A stretch of DNA of 64,000 nt from contig DAIOCN010000001.1 in the NCBI GenBank assembly GCA_036747295.1, positions 62,001 to 126,000 on the forward strand. Reading direction: 5' to 3'. The notes below the pieces were generated by a model. It ran no database searches. It was not told where the DNA came from and worked only from the letters and a program-made list of their open reading frames with translations. A program made the position numbers and the translations under genes. The DNA is from UBA4736 sp002404015 (GTDB lineage Bacteria; Chloroflexota; Dormibacteria; Dormibacterales; Dormibacteraceae). Shown here in pieces: positions 15,218-24,085 of the stretch; positions within the stretch are counted from its first letter, which is position 1, and every line of letters starts with the position of its first letter.

Positions 15218-17478
15218 CGCTGCCGGAGCATGTCGTACAGGCGCTCGGGCGTTACCGGCAGGCGGTTGACGATGGCTTCCGGGTTGCGGCGGCGAATCGC
15301 GTCCTCGACCGCGTTGGAGATCGTGGCCGGGACGGGGATGGTGCCGCTCTCGCCCGCGCCCTTGACGCCCTCCGGGTTCGAGTCTGTGGAGCCGTCCATT
15401 GAGACCACCCGGATGTCCGTTTTCATCTCCGGTGCGCTGACCATCGTGTAGTCGAGGAAGCTGCCGCTGACGAAGTTGCCGTCCGGCTGGTAGATGGCCT
15501 CCTCGAAAAGGGCGTAGCCCAGGCCGTGGGCCAGGCCACCGTGCATCTGGCCCATCATCGTCAGCGGGTTCAGGACGCGCCCGGTGTCGCAGACGATCAC
15601 GTAGCGGAGGATCTCCACGCCGCCTGTTTCGGGGTCGACCGCGACGACCGCGGCGTGGCAGCCGCTGGAGTAGGCGCTGCCCTGCTTCGTGTCCCACTTC
15701 TCGGTCACATCCAGGCCGCCCTCCGGGATGGCCTGGGCGACCGGCAGCGACTTGGCGGGCGCCCCCCTCACGCTGATCACGCCGTCCTCCAGGACCAGAT
15801 CGACGGGGTCGGCCTCGATCAGCTCGGCCGCGCGCTCCAGCAGCCGGCGGCGAGCCGAGCTGGCGACTGCGCTGGTCGCGTTGCCGACGTGGATGGCGCT
15901 CCGGCTGCCGGCCGTGAGCAGGGCGAAAGGCGTGCCCGAGGTGTCGCCCGCGGTGACCCGGATCCGCTCCAGGGGCCACCCCAGCCGGTCGGCCAGCACC
16001 TGGGCGGCGAAGGTGCGGTGGCCCTGGCCCTGAGGGGTCGAGCCGAGGAACAGGTGGGCGGTTCCGTCCCTGTCGAGGCGGACCCGGGCCGGCTCGCCGC
16101 TCCCGAACCCGCTGGACTCGACGCAGCAGGCCACGCCCACCCCGACCAGGCGCCCGTCCGGCTGCGCCTGCTGGCGGCGCACCTCTTCGTAGCGGACTTG
16201 CTCCAGCGCCGTCTCGAGCAGTCGCGGGTAGTCACCACTGTCGTAGACGATCGTGCTGCGGCCCTGCGGGAATCCGGTGTCGTAAGGCATCTGCCCGGGC
16301 TGCACGAGGTTCTTGCGCCGAAGCTCGGCCGGATCCATGTCGAGCTCGCGCGCCAGCCGGTCGAGCATCCGCTCGATGACGTAGTTGCCGAGCGGGCGGC
16401 CGCCCCCGCGGACGAAGCCGGTCGGGGCGGCGTTCGTGTGCACCACGTCCGCCTGGACTTTGAAGGCGGGCAGCACATAGGCCGACATCATGTGGGGGAC
16501 GATGATGTCCGGCTGGGACGCGCCGGCCGCGCCGTAGGCGCCGATGTCGTGCAGGAGGCGGCCCCGCAGCGCCCGCAGGCGCCCGTCCGGGCCGGCCGCG
16601 ATCTCCATCTCGAAGCGGCTGCCGTGCCCCATCACCGTGGTCGCGGTGTCCTCGCTCCGGCTGGCGGTCCAGCGCACCGGGCGGTGCAGGGTCCAGGCGG
16701 CGTGGGCCGCCAGCACCTCCTCCGGGTACACGGTGCCCTTGGGGCCGAAGCCCCCGCCGACGTCCTCGGCGATCACGCGCACCTGCTCCTTCTCCAGGCC
16801 CAGCCGCTCGGCGACCTGGTCGCGCACGGTGAAGACGCCCTGGGTCGAGGCCCAGACTGTCAGCCGGTCGTCTTCGCGGCGGGCTGTCACGACCCGGGGC
16901 TCCATCGCCGCGCCACAGATGCGGGCGGTGGTGAGCGTGGCCCGGGCGATCACGGAATCGCCGCTGAAGGCGGCGTCGGCATCGCCGTACTCGAATGTCT
17001 TGGAGCGGCCGATGTTCGACTCCATCCCCTCGTGGACACGCGGGGCCCCGTCGGCCAGGGCGGCCTCCAGCGTGCCCGCGGCGGGCAGCGGCTCGAGGTC
17101 GACGAATATCGCTGCAGCGGCGTCTTCAGCCTGGTAGGGGGTCTCGGCGACCACGGCGACGATCGCGTCGCCGACGCTGTTGACCTCGCCTGCGACCAGC
17201 ACCGGGCGGGGCCGATCCTTCATGTCGGGAGGCAGCCAGTCGGTCAGGAAGCGGGTTTGCTCGGGCAGGTCGGCCGCGGTCCAGATCGCCACCACCCCGG
17301 CCATCGCGCGAGCCTGTCCGAGGTCGATCGAACTGACATGCGCGTGGGCGAGGGTCGAGCGCACGAGGGCCATGTGGAGGAGGCCGTCGAGCTTTATGTC
17401 GCCTGCGTAGTGGCCCTGCCCGGTGATCAGGGGCGGGTCTTCCAGCCGCCTCAAGGGCCGGCCGATCACCAGAGGCAC
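15214..17478 (-). CDS. Xanthine oxidase-family molybdopterin large subunit (CoxL-like)
   Basis: The 754-residue molybdenum hydroxylase large subunit has the full two-domain arrangement. Visible: IGRPLRRLEDPPLITGQGHYAGD start, DVGGGFGPKG, the active-site loop FVRGGGRPLGNY where form I CO dehydrogenases carry AYxCSFR, and the catalytic glutamate in GVKGAGESG. It is therefore an aldehyde/xanthine-type or form II member, not a true CO dehydrogenase. No FAD (CoxM) or 2Fe-2S (CoxS) subunit gene is adjacent, which is odd. GTG start is preceded by TATTCT with a six-nt gap, suggesting a leaderless message. Substrate unknown. Confidence 0.85.
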   Translation of the reverse strand: MPLVIGRPLRRLEDPPLITGQGHYAGDIKLDGLLHMALVRSTLAHAHVSSIDLGQARAMAGVVAIWTAADLPEQTRFLTDWLPPDMKDRPRPVLVAGEVNSVGDAIVAVVAETPYQAEDAAAAIFVDLEPLPAAGTLEAALADGAPRVHEGMESNIGRSKTFEYGDADAAFSGDSVIARATLTTARICGAAMEPRVVTARREDDRLTVWASTQGVFTVRDQVAERLGLEKEQVRVIAEDVGGGFGPKGTVYPEEVLAAHAAWTLHRPVRWTASRSEDTATTVMGHGSRFEMEIAAGPDGRLRALRGRLLHDIGAYGAAGASQPDIIVPHMMSAYVLPAFKVQADVVHTNAAPTGFVRGGGRPLGNYVIERMLDRLARELDMDPAELRRKNLVQPGQMPYDTGFPQGRSTIVYDSGDYPRLLETALEQVRYEEVRRQQAQPDGRLVGVGVACCVESSGFGSGEPARVRLDRDGTAHLFLGSTPQGQGHRTFAAQVLADRLGWPLERIRVTAGDTSGTPFALLTAGSRSAIHVGNATSAVASSARRRLLERAAELIEADPVDLVLEDGVISVRGAPAKSLPVAQAIPEGGLDVTEKWDTKQGSAYSSGCHAAVVAVDPETGGVEILRYVIVCDTGRVLNPLTMMGQMHGGLAHGLGYALFEEAIYQPDGNFVSGSFLDYTMVSAPEMKTDIRVVSMDGSTDSNPEGVKGAGESGTIPVPATISNAVEDAIRRRNPEAIVNRLPVTPERLYDMLRQR

Positions 17479-17500
17479 GAAGCTAGAATAAGCAACCGGC
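17479..17500. promoter_or_regulatory. Overlapping divergent -10 elements for CoxL-like gene and tRNA-Val
   Basis: The heptamer TAGAATA at 17484-17490 reads TAGAAT on the plus strand (20 nt before tRNA-Val) and TATTCT on the minus strand (six nt before the GTG). One AT-rich box thus serves two directions. Confidence 0.5.
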
Positions 17501-17508
17501 CGGCGCGG

Positions 17509-17584
17509 GGGCGGCTAGCTCAGATGGGAGAGCGCTAGCTTGACATGCTAGAGGTCGGCGGTTCGATCCCGTCGCCGCCCACCA
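17509..17584 (+). tRNA. tRNA-Val(GAC)
   Basis: Seven-bp acceptor GGGCGGC/GCCGCCC, D arm, anticodon stem CTAGC/GCTAG with loop TTGACAT giving GAC, T arm GGTTCGATCCC, and encoded ACCA end. Confidence 0.95.
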
Positions 17585-17631
17585 GTGCCCGTTTGGAGTT
17601 GGACGGGCCGCGGTACTCTCACAAGACTCGG

Positions 17632-18788
17632 ATGAAGGCTTCGAGGCTGTCGTCGCTCCTCGTCATGTCTCCCTGCTGTCGGCGTGCGCTCCCGGAGGCC
17701 ACAGTCCGGGCTCTTACCAACCGTCGAACGCCGCCGACATTCCCTCTGTCGCGGCACTGCAGGCGGTGGGCGAGAAGGTCTTTCCCTACCTCAGCAACTA
17801 CCGCTATTACGTCGAGTGCGTGAACCTGCCGGAGAACGGCCGCGACAACCCCGGCCACAACGACTACAGCGCTTGCCCGGTCAGCACGACCTACCGCCAG
17901 CGATTGGACGCCAGCCAGACCAGGTTCATCTCGGCTCAGAACCCGTCCACGACGCGAACGATCGCGGTCCGGCCCGTTGCGGTGGGCGGGCTGGTCGATG
18001 TGGCGCTCTACAACGGCCGGATTCACGTCGACCTCCTGGTCAGGAAGGAGAACGGGCAACTCGTCGTGGACGACACTCTGCACAAGGGCGCCCTGGACAC
18101 CTCCTCGGTTGCGGTGGCGTTCCAGCCCAAGCCCTCCCAAACCCCGAAGACCGCGGCGACGCCCGCCGCGGGGCCGCCGGCCGCGGATCCCGCTCGGGCC
18201 ACCCGGGTCATCGACGTGCCCTGGTACCATCAGGCGTTCGAGCTCAGCTGCGAGTCAGCCGCTCTACGCATGATCCTCGCCAAGGAGGGGATCGAGAGCA
18301 CCGACAAGCAGATCATGGACCTCATCGGCTACGAAACCCGGGGTCCGGTCCTGACCTCGACGGGTTTCCAGTGGGGCGATCCCTATACGGCATTCGTCGG
18401 GGATCCAAGCGGCAGCGAGGTCGCCCTCACGGGTTACGGCACGTACTACCCGACGATCCAGGCCGCGGCTGGGCGCCTAGGCGGGCACGTGCTGCAGGCA
18501 GGCGAGAACCTGACCCCTGCCACCCTCTACGGCGCGGTGCTCAACGGCCACCCGGCGGTGGCCTGGGTCACCTACCGGTGGGAGCCGGGCAAGCGTCAGG
18601 ACTATGTGGCTTTCGACGGCCGCGGCGTCCCCTATGCCGGCCCGGTCGAGCACGCGGTCGCGGTGATCGGCGTGAGGCCGGATGCCGTGCTGATCAACGA
18701 CCCCTGGAACGGGCAGGGCTGGATTGCGAAGCCGACCTTCGAGACGGCATACGCCGTCTACGGCCAGATGGCCGTGGTGCTCGACTGA
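17632..18788 (+). pseudogene. C39-like peptidase lipoprotein with N-terminal frameshift
   Basis: The main frame holds a papain-like Peptidase_C39_2 domain: VPWYHQAFELSCESAALRM (catalytic Cys), PVEHAVAVIG (His) and INDPWNG, preceded by a Thr/Pro/Ala-rich linker and an N-terminal domain. In this frame the N-terminus reads LLSACAPGG, a perfect lipobox, but no start codon precedes it. The signal start MKASRLSSLLVMSP is in the next frame from ATG 17632. Adding one C to the CCC run at 17671-17673 joins both into a normal lipoprotein. So this is either a recent one-base deletion or a sequencing error; without it translation could begin only at GTG 17766, giving a 340-residue protein with no export signal. 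Confidence 0.75.
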
Positions 18789-18845
18789 CGGACCTGCCGG
18801 CGGGATCGGCGGCCGACCTCTTAGCATGTCTCTGACAGCCCACAA

Positions 18846-18922
18846 GGCCCGTTCGTCTAGTGGACTAGGACGCCGGCCTTTCAAGCCGGAGATCGCGGGT
18901 TCGAAGCCCGCACGGGCCACCA
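18846..18922 (+). tRNA. tRNA-Glu(TTC)
   Basis: Acceptor GGCCCGT/ACGGGCC, anticodon stem CCGGC/GCCGG with loop CTTTCAA giving TTC, T arm GGGTTCGAAGCCC, encoded CCA. Confidence 0.95.
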
Positions 18923-18946
18923 TCCACTCCAGACCGAAGGCCACTC

Positions 18947-19020
18947 GCGGGTGTAGCACAATGGCAGTGCGGCAGCCTTCCAAGCTGTTTACACGGGTTC
19001 GATTCCCGTCACCCGCTCCA
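18947..19020 (+). tRNA. tRNA-Gly(TCC)
   Basis: Acceptor GCGGGTG with 3' partner CACCCGC, anticodon loop CTTCCAA giving TCC, T arm GGGTTCGATTCCC, ends TCCA. Confidence 0.94.
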
Positions 19021-19064
19021 AAGTGGCCGCCGAGGCGGTTTTGAGTAAGATGGGCCCTCGGGAC

Positions 19065-19140
19065 GCGGGAGTAGCTCACTCGGTAGAGCGCAACCTTGCC
19101 AAGGTTGAGGTAGCGGGTTCGAAGCCCGTCTCCCGCTCCA
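19065..19140 (+). tRNA. tRNA-Gly(GCC)
   Basis: Acceptor GCGGGAG/CTCCCGC, anticodon stem CAACC/GGTTG with loop TTGCCAA giving GCC, ends TCCA. It is 44 nt after tRNA-Gly(TCC), so the three tRNAs are probably one transcript. Confidence 0.95.
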
Positions 19141-19192
19141 CCCCGACTTGGTCGGGGCTCCGCGGGAGACGAGCCCCGTCTCGTTTAAGCGT
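19141..19192 (+). terminator. Hairpins after tRNA cluster
   Basis: CCCCGAC-TTG-GTCGGGG at 19142-19158 is followed by GAGAC..GTCTC and then GTTTAAG. These end the tRNA transcript. The next ~160 nt up to 19351 hold another GC-rich hairpin (CCTCCCCCC..) but no gene I can support. Confidence 0.5.
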
Positions 19193-19351
19193 GGGGGGAC
19201 CTCCCCCCGCCGCCGCTGGCGGCTCCCCCCTGCGCTCCACTTGCCTTGTTCCCTGCTTCGAGCAAGCTAGCGTGTGGCTCCATTTTTGGGCCTTCGCAAC
19301 GGTCTTCGAGCGAGCTGACGTGATCCGCTGTGCGTTTGGGACGCTGTCATC

Positions 19352-20181
19352 ATGGCGACTGTGAATGAGCTGACCCATGACCAGCAGCCGCAGGGCTGGA
19401 GCGCGGGAGCCGCGGGGTACGAGTCCGCCTTTGCCCCCTTCACCGACATGTACGCGGCCGACGCGCTACAGCTTCTCGACCTGAAGCAGGCCGACCGATT
19501 CCTCGATGTCTGCGCGGGCACCGGTGCACTGGCGCTTCCGGCCACCCGCCTGGGAGCCGATGTAACAGCCGTGGACTTCGCACCGGGAATGGTTGCGCTA
19601 CTCCGCGAGCGCATGCAGTCCGGCGGCCTCAGCGCTCGGGTCGACGTGATGGACGGTCAAGCGCTGGACCTACCGGATGCCTACTTCGATGCTGCCGCTT
19701 CCATGTTCGGGCTGATCTTTTTCCCGGACCTTGATGCGGGCATGCGCGAGCTCACCCGAGTGACGCGGCCTGGCGGGCGCGTGCTCGTGGGTGCGTGGGA
19801 CCGCGCCCGCTTTCCCCTCTTCGAGGTCGTGTTCAGGGCCTTGGCACCCCTGGCGCCTACCCCACCTGACCGGTCTGATGTCCCGGTCTCCATGCGCCTC
19901 GGGGAGCGAGGGCCCTCACGGCCGCTTGCGAAAACGCGGGTCTGGTCGACCTCCAGGTCCACGAGGTGACCCACACGTGGGCGATGGATGACCCGGCGCA
20001 CTTCTTCACGACCGTGCCCGACTGGTCCCCGCCCCTCCAGCCGCTGCTCGCGGCACTGCCGGCTCCGGCCATCGCCCGGGCCCGCGATGGCTTCGTCGAG
20101 GCTGTGCAGGACCTCTCGCGCCCGACTGGCGGCCTCGAAACCACCGCCCTACTGGCACTCGGCCGGCGCGCATCCACCTAG
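19352..20181 (+). pseudogene. Class I SAM-dependent methyltransferase, frameshifted
   Basis: The N-terminal ~180 residues form a Rossmann methyltransferase with motif I FLDVCAGTGALALPATRLG, motif II VDFAPGMV and post motif GQALDLPDAYFDAAASMFGLIFFPD. Around 19900-19915 the frame breaks. The expected C-terminal part (LTAACENAGLVDLQVHEVTHTWAM onward to 20181) continues in the -1 frame. Loss of one base in the GGGG or GGG/CCC runs there explains it. The unshifted ORF would end at 19969 with a nonsense tail. Substrate unknown; it resembles UbiE/Methyltransf_11 enzymes. Confidence 0.75.
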
Positions 20182-20281
20182 CCCCGGGTCGGGCCTCGGG
20201 GGTTCAGCCCCGTCAGGGCATTAGTTCGGTGCAAGCGATGTGGCTGAGTGCGTCGCCGCGGCCGCGAGGGCCTTCAGCTTG

Positions 20282-21577
20282 ATGCACAGCCCGTTGGGCT
20301 ATGGGATCGACTTCGGGACCAGCAACAGCGCGGTCGCCATCGCCTACCCCGACCGGGTCGAGGTGGCCCGGGTCCGGGTCGACCAGGTGGCGCTGATGCT
20401 GCCCTCCTACGTGTACCTGCACCGCGCCGGCCGCCGCCACGCGGGCGAGGAGGGCATCCGGACCTTCCTCAAGACGGGCAGCGAGCGGACCGACTGCTGG
20501 AAGTGCCCGCTGGCGCCCTACGGCTGGGACACCGACTGCCGCCAGTACCGCAAGGGGGGCGGCTGCAACGACGCCCGGCTGCTGGCGGGCGTCAAGCACG
20601 AGCTGGCGAAGCTTGGCTTCGCGGGCACCAACTCCTGGGCCACCGACTTCTCCGTGTCCGAGCTGGTCGCGATCGTGCTCCGCGAGCTCAAGCAGGCCGC
20701 CGACCGGGCCTCGGGCGCCGACGTCCGACGGGTGGTGCTGGGTCACCCGGTCGTCTTCGCCGGGCGGGACTCCAGCGAGCCGGCGGCGTCGGACGCCGCC
20801 GCCTTCGAGCGGCTGGGCCAGGCAGCCCGGCTGGCCGGGTTCGAAGCGGTGGAGTTCCTGGCCGAGCCGACTGCCGCCGTTGTCGGCGAGCGCTTTCACC
20901 GCGGCGTCGAGCTGGCCGTCGACTTCGGCGCCGGCACCTTCGACGTGGCGGTCATGGACTCCCGCTCCGGCTCGGCGGACGTAACGGGCACCGCTGGCGT
21001 GGCGGTGGGCGGGGAGATCCTGGACGGCGTCCTGTTCGAGAGCCTGATCGGCCCAGCACTGGACCTGGAGCGCCTTCCCAACTGGCTGTTCAACGAGATG
21101 CGCACGTCCAGCTCGGTTCGGCTGCTGATGGCAGACCCCGGTATCCCCGAGCTTCTCCACCGGCTGGGCGGGGAGGCCGCCGAGGTGGCCCGGACGATCC
21201 TGTTCGAAGGCCACGCGTACGACTTCTACAAGGCGATCGAGGCTGCCAAGATCGCCCTCTCCCGGCAGGAGACGGCTCGCCTCGCCTTCCCCGCGGTGGG
21301 GCTGGACCTGGTCCTCAACCGAGGCTCGTTCGAGACGCTCATCCGGCCCGAGCTGGACCTGGTCCGAAACGTGATCCTGCAGGGCCTCGACCGCGCCGGC
21401 GTTGGGCCGGCGGACGTGGATCGGGTGCTGATCACAGGGGGCTCGTCGCAGATCCCGCGCTTTCGATCCGACCTGGCCGAACTCTTCGGCGCGGAGCGGC
21501 TGGAAGAGCGCGACGCGTTCACGGCCGTGGTCCAGGGCCTGGGCGAGCGCGCCCGCCAGGTCTGGGGCCTCGGTTAA
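20282..21577 (+). CDS. Hsp70-like (YegD-type) ATPase with cysteine-rich insert
   Basis: About 431 residues of actin/Hsp70-fold ATPase. Phosphate-1 motif is GYGIDFGTSNSAVAIAY, phosphate-2 is AVDFGAGTFDVAVMD, and the adenosine motif is VLITGGSSQIPRF. Like YegD it lacks a C-terminal substrate-binding domain. Between residues 70 and 96 there is an insertion with four cysteines (C72, C75, C86, C95) that could bind zinc. I choose ATG 20282, directly before the conserved IDFGTSNS strand, over the earlier in-frame ATG at 20240. It is followed after 11 nt by an alpha/beta hydrolase. Function unknown. Confidence 0.85.
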   Translation: MHSPLGYGIDFGTSNSAVAIAYPDRVEVARVRVDQVALMLPSYVYLHRAGRRHAGEEGIRTFLKTGSERTDCWKCPLAPYGWDTDCRQYRKGGGCNDARLLAGVKHELAKLGFAGTNSWATDFSVSELVAIVLRELKQAADRASGADVRRVVLGHPVVFAGRDSSEPAASDAAAFERLGQAARLAGFEAVEFLAEPTAAVVGERFHRGVELAVDFGAGTFDVAVMDSRSGSADVTGTAGVAVGGEILDGVLFESLIGPALDLERLPNWLFNEMRTSSSVRLLMADPGIPELLHRLGGEAAEVARTILFEGHAYDFYKAIEAAKIALSRQETARLAFPAVGLDLVLNRGSFETLIRPELDLVRNVILQGLDRAGVGPADVDRVLITGGSSQIPRFRSDLAELFGAERLEERDAFTAVVQGLGERARQVWGLG

Positions 21578-21588
21578 TCTCTGACGCG

Positions 21589-22416
21589 ATGGGGGGCCAG
21601 GTCATGCGGCTGGGGCCGCTGCAGGCCGAGAGCTGGGGCGACCCCGAAGGCTTCGTCACTTTCGGTATCCCCGGCCTGTCGGCCAACCTGCGCGCGTTCG
21701 ACGTGATCGCGGCCGCCGTGGCCGCACCGGGGCGCCGGTTCGTGTCCCTCGACCTGCGCGGTCGCGGCCTGAGCGAGGTCACGCCGCCCGGCAGCTATGG
21801 CTGGGAGTCGCACGCTCGCGACGTGGTGGCGGCCGCCGACCTGCTGGGCGCCAAACGCTTCAATGTCGTGGGCTGGTCGATGGGGGCCTTCGTGTCGTTG
21901 GAGGTGGCACGCCAGGCGGGCGATCGGCTCGACCGGGTGGCGCTGATCGACGCGGCGGGTCCCGTGGACGAGGTGGTCAATCGGTTGGTTCAGCTGTCGG
22001 TGGACCGGCTGGACACCGTCCACCCCTCGCTGGCCGCCTACCTGGGGCTGGTGAAGGGGATCGGCACGGTCACGCCGTGGAGCGAGTACTGGGACCGCTA
22101 CTTCGCCTACGAGCTGCAAGAGGTGCCGGGAGGCGTCAGCTCGCGCAGCCGCAAGGCAGCGGTCATGGAGGACTTCGACTACGGCGACCGGCGGGACGCC
22201 AGGATGCTCTGGCCGGCCCTGACGATGCCCGTCCTGCTGATACGGGCCGGACGTCCCATGCTGGCGGGCACCGGCGGCGACGTGGTGCGGCCGGAGATCC
22301 GCGACGAGTTCCTGGCGGCCGTCCCGAGAGTCGAGCACGTTGAGATCGACGCCAACCACTACAGCATCGCCTGTCATCCCGAGACCGCTGAAGCCCTGAG
22401 GCGCTTCCTCAGCTAG
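21589..22416 (+). CDS. Alpha/beta-fold hydrolase
   Basis: The 275-residue protein has the nucleophile elbow GWSMGA, the strand motif FVSLDLRGRGLSE, an acid residue region near VLLIRAGRP, and the catalytic His in IDANHYSI. The oxyanion region reads GIPGLSAN. It looks like an esterase, lactonase or epoxide hydrolase; the substrate cannot be told. TAATCT lies eight nt before the ATG. Probably co-transcribed with the Hsp70-like gene. Confidence 0.85.
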   Translation: MGGQVMRLGPLQAESWGDPEGFVTFGIPGLSANLRAFDVIAAAVAAPGRRFVSLDLRGRGLSEVTPPGSYGWESHARDVVAAADLLGAKRFNVVGWSMGAFVSLEVARQAGDRLDRVALIDAAGPVDEVVNRLVQLSVDRLDTVHPSLAAYLGLVKGIGTVTPWSEYWDRYFAYELQEVPGGVSSRSRKAAVMEDFDYGDRRDARMLWPALTMPVLLIRAGRPMLAGTGGDVVRPEIRDEFLAAVPRVEHVEIDANHYSIACHPETAEALRRFLS

Positions 22417-22437
22417 CAGGGTGTTTTCGACGATCTG

Positions 22438-23205
22438 CTAGAGGGGCTGCGCGTAGCGGACCATGCCGCCGTCCACGTAGTACGTGGACCCCGTCACGTA
22501 GGCTGCGGCGTCCGAGGCCAGGAAGAGCGCCACCTCGGCGACTTCCGCCGGCTTGCCCATCCGACCGGCGGGGATGATGCGGCCCAGCGTCGCCACCTTC
22601 TCGGGGTCCTTGAGTGTGGCCGCGTTGATCGGCGTCTCGATGGCGCCCGGCGCCACGTTGTTGACCCGGATCCTCAACGGCGCCAGCTCGACCGCGGCGT
22701 TGCGCATGAACATGCGGACCCCGCCCTTGGCCGCGCAGTAAGGCGCGAAGCCGGGGAAGGGGACGTCCTCGTGGACGGACGAGATGTTCACGATTGAGCC
22801 GCCCCGGCCCTGGTCGCGCATGACGCGGCCGGCGGCCTGCGTACACAGGAAGACGCCCTTCAGGTCGATCGAGACCATGAAGTCCCAGGTGGCCTCGTCG
22901 ATGTCCAGGAGCGGCGCCGACCTCTCGACCCCCGCGTTGTTGACCAGCACGTCAAGGCTGCCCAGCTGGTCGCGGACGGCCTCCGCCATCGCCTTCACCT
23001 GGGCCGGCTTCGAGATGTCCGCCTCGTAGGCGATCGACCTGGCCTTGCCGCTCAACCGGGCGGCCAGGTCATGGGCCTCCTGCGCGTACTGCCGGTAGTA
23101 GTTGATGCAGACGCCGGCGCCCGCCTCCGAGAATCGCTCGGCGATCGCGTAGCCGATGCCGCTGCCCGCCCCCGTGATGATCGCGTTCTTGCCAGTCAGA
23201 TCCAT
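22438..23205 (-). CDS. Short-chain dehydrogenase/reductase, glucose 1-dehydrogenase-like
   Basis: Classical SDR of 255 residues: cofactor motif TGAGSGIG, NNAG, catalytic Ser in NISSVHE, Tyr-Lys in YCAAK, and the C-terminal YVDGGM. The sequence most resembles 3-oxoacyl-ACP reductase or glucose 1-dehydrogenase members; the acidic residue after strand 2 is absent (INYYRQ), which favours NADP(H). It converges with the hydrolase gene and is divergent from the enoyl-CoA hydratase gene. Confidence 0.9.
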   Translation of the reverse strand: MDLTGKNAIITGAGSGIGYAIAERFSEAGAGVCINYYRQYAQEAHDLAARLSGKARSIAYEADISKPAQVKAMAEAVRDQLGSLDVLVNNAGVERSAPLLDIDEATWDFMVSIDLKGVFLCTQAAGRVMRDQGRGGSIVNISSVHEDVPFPGFAPYCAAKGGVRMFMRNAAVELAPLRIRVNNVAPGAIETPINAATLKDPEKVATLGRIIPAGRMGKPAEVAEVALFLASDAAAYVTGSTYYVDGGMVRYAQPL

Positions 23206-23238
23206 GCCAACAGCCTAGGGGCCAGAATTGGCTCGGAG

Positions 23239-23979
23239 ATGACCGAGGTCAACTACGAGCGCGACGGAAACGTCGGGATCGTGACGCTGGCGGCGCCCCA
23301 GCGGCGCAACGCCTTCCGGCCGCCGATGGTGGTGGAGCTCCTCCGCATCTGCGATGAGATCGACCTGGATCCCGAGGTGGGCGCAGTCGTCGTGCGCGCG
23401 CTGGGCGAGTCGTTCTGCGCCGGCGCCGATCGCTCGCTGCTGGCGGACGCGAGCCGGGACCCGGCGGCGCCCGAGAACTTCCGAGGTCTCGGTCTCACCT
23501 ACCAGGCCTTCGTCAGGGTCGGCGAGCTGCTGCCACCCACGATCGCCGCCGTGCGCGGGCACGCCGTGGGCGCTGGCGTGAACCTGATGCTGGCAACCGA
23601 CCTGCGGATCGTGGCCGAAGAGGCCCGGATCATCACGCGGTTCCTGCACATCGGGCTCCATCCGGGCGGCGGCCACTTCACCCTGCTGGGCCGCTTGGCC
23701 GGCCGGGAGGCGACCGCCGCCATGGCCCTCTTCGGCCAGGAGGTGTCGGGCCGCCGGGCGGCCGAGCTGGGCCTGGCCTGGGAGGCGCTGCCCGAGGCCG
23801 AGGTGGAGCCGCGCGCGCTCGAGCTGGCCCGCGGGGTGGCCGGCGACCCGGAACTGGCGCGGGCCGCGGTTCGCTCGCTCCGACTCGAGCTGGGGCCGCC
23901 GGCGACTTCCTGGCCGCTGGCCCTGGAGGCTGAGAAGGCCGTCCAGATGTGGTCGCTTCGCAGGAAGGCCGAAGACTAG
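23239..23979 (+). CDS. Enoyl-CoA hydratase/isomerase family protein
   Basis: Crotonase-fold enzyme of 246 residues. Oxyanion-hole blocks SFCAGADRSLL and GHAVGAGVNLMLATDLRI are present. At the usual catalytic positions the segment reads HIGLHPGGGHFTLLGRLAGR; the common Glu of hydratases is not obvious there, so an isomerase, hydrolase or other crotonase activity is possible. ATG 23239 chosen because it starts the first beta strand. Neighbouring CoA-transferase and acyl-CoA dehydrogenase suggest an acyl-CoA pathway. Confidence 0.85.
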   Translation: MTEVNYERDGNVGIVTLAAPQRRNAFRPPMVVELLRICDEIDLDPEVGAVVVRALGESFCAGADRSLLADASRDPAAPENFRGLGLTYQAFVRVGELLPPTIAAVRGHAVGAGVNLMLATDLRIVAEEARIITRFLHIGLHPGGGHFTLLGRLAGREATAAMALFGQEVSGRRAAELGLAWEALPEAEVEPRALELARGVAGDPELARAAVRSLRLELGPPATSWPLALEAEKAVQMWSLRRKAED

Positions 23980-23996
23980 GCAGTCGAGTCCCGGTG

Positions 23997-24038
23997 ATGC
24001 CGGGACAGCAGGACCCCTCCCTCCGCCTGCGGGGGGAG
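23997..24038. repeat. Dispersed GC-hairpin repeat, copy 2
   Basis: Matches the 7538-7579 copy at 40 of 42 positions. Here it is intergenic, 17 nt after the enoyl-CoA hydratase stop. Confidence 0.75.
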
Positions 24039-24085
24039 GAGGAGATGACATGCGGAGCGTCGCGACCACTCGGGGACCCGACAGA

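Noticed and set aside
15214..17478. True aerobic CO dehydrogenase large subunit
   Set aside because: The active-site loop lacks the Cys of AYxCSFR, and CoxM/CoxS genes are absent.
15526..17538. 670-codon open frame opposite the CoxL-like gene
   Set aside because: Shadow of a high-GC coding region; the minus strand carries all enzyme motifs.
17509..19140. tRNA repeats as a CRISPR array or second island
   Set aside because: The similar segments are individual tRNAs with complete cloverleaves and no spacer pattern. No CRISPR array was seen anywhere in the window.
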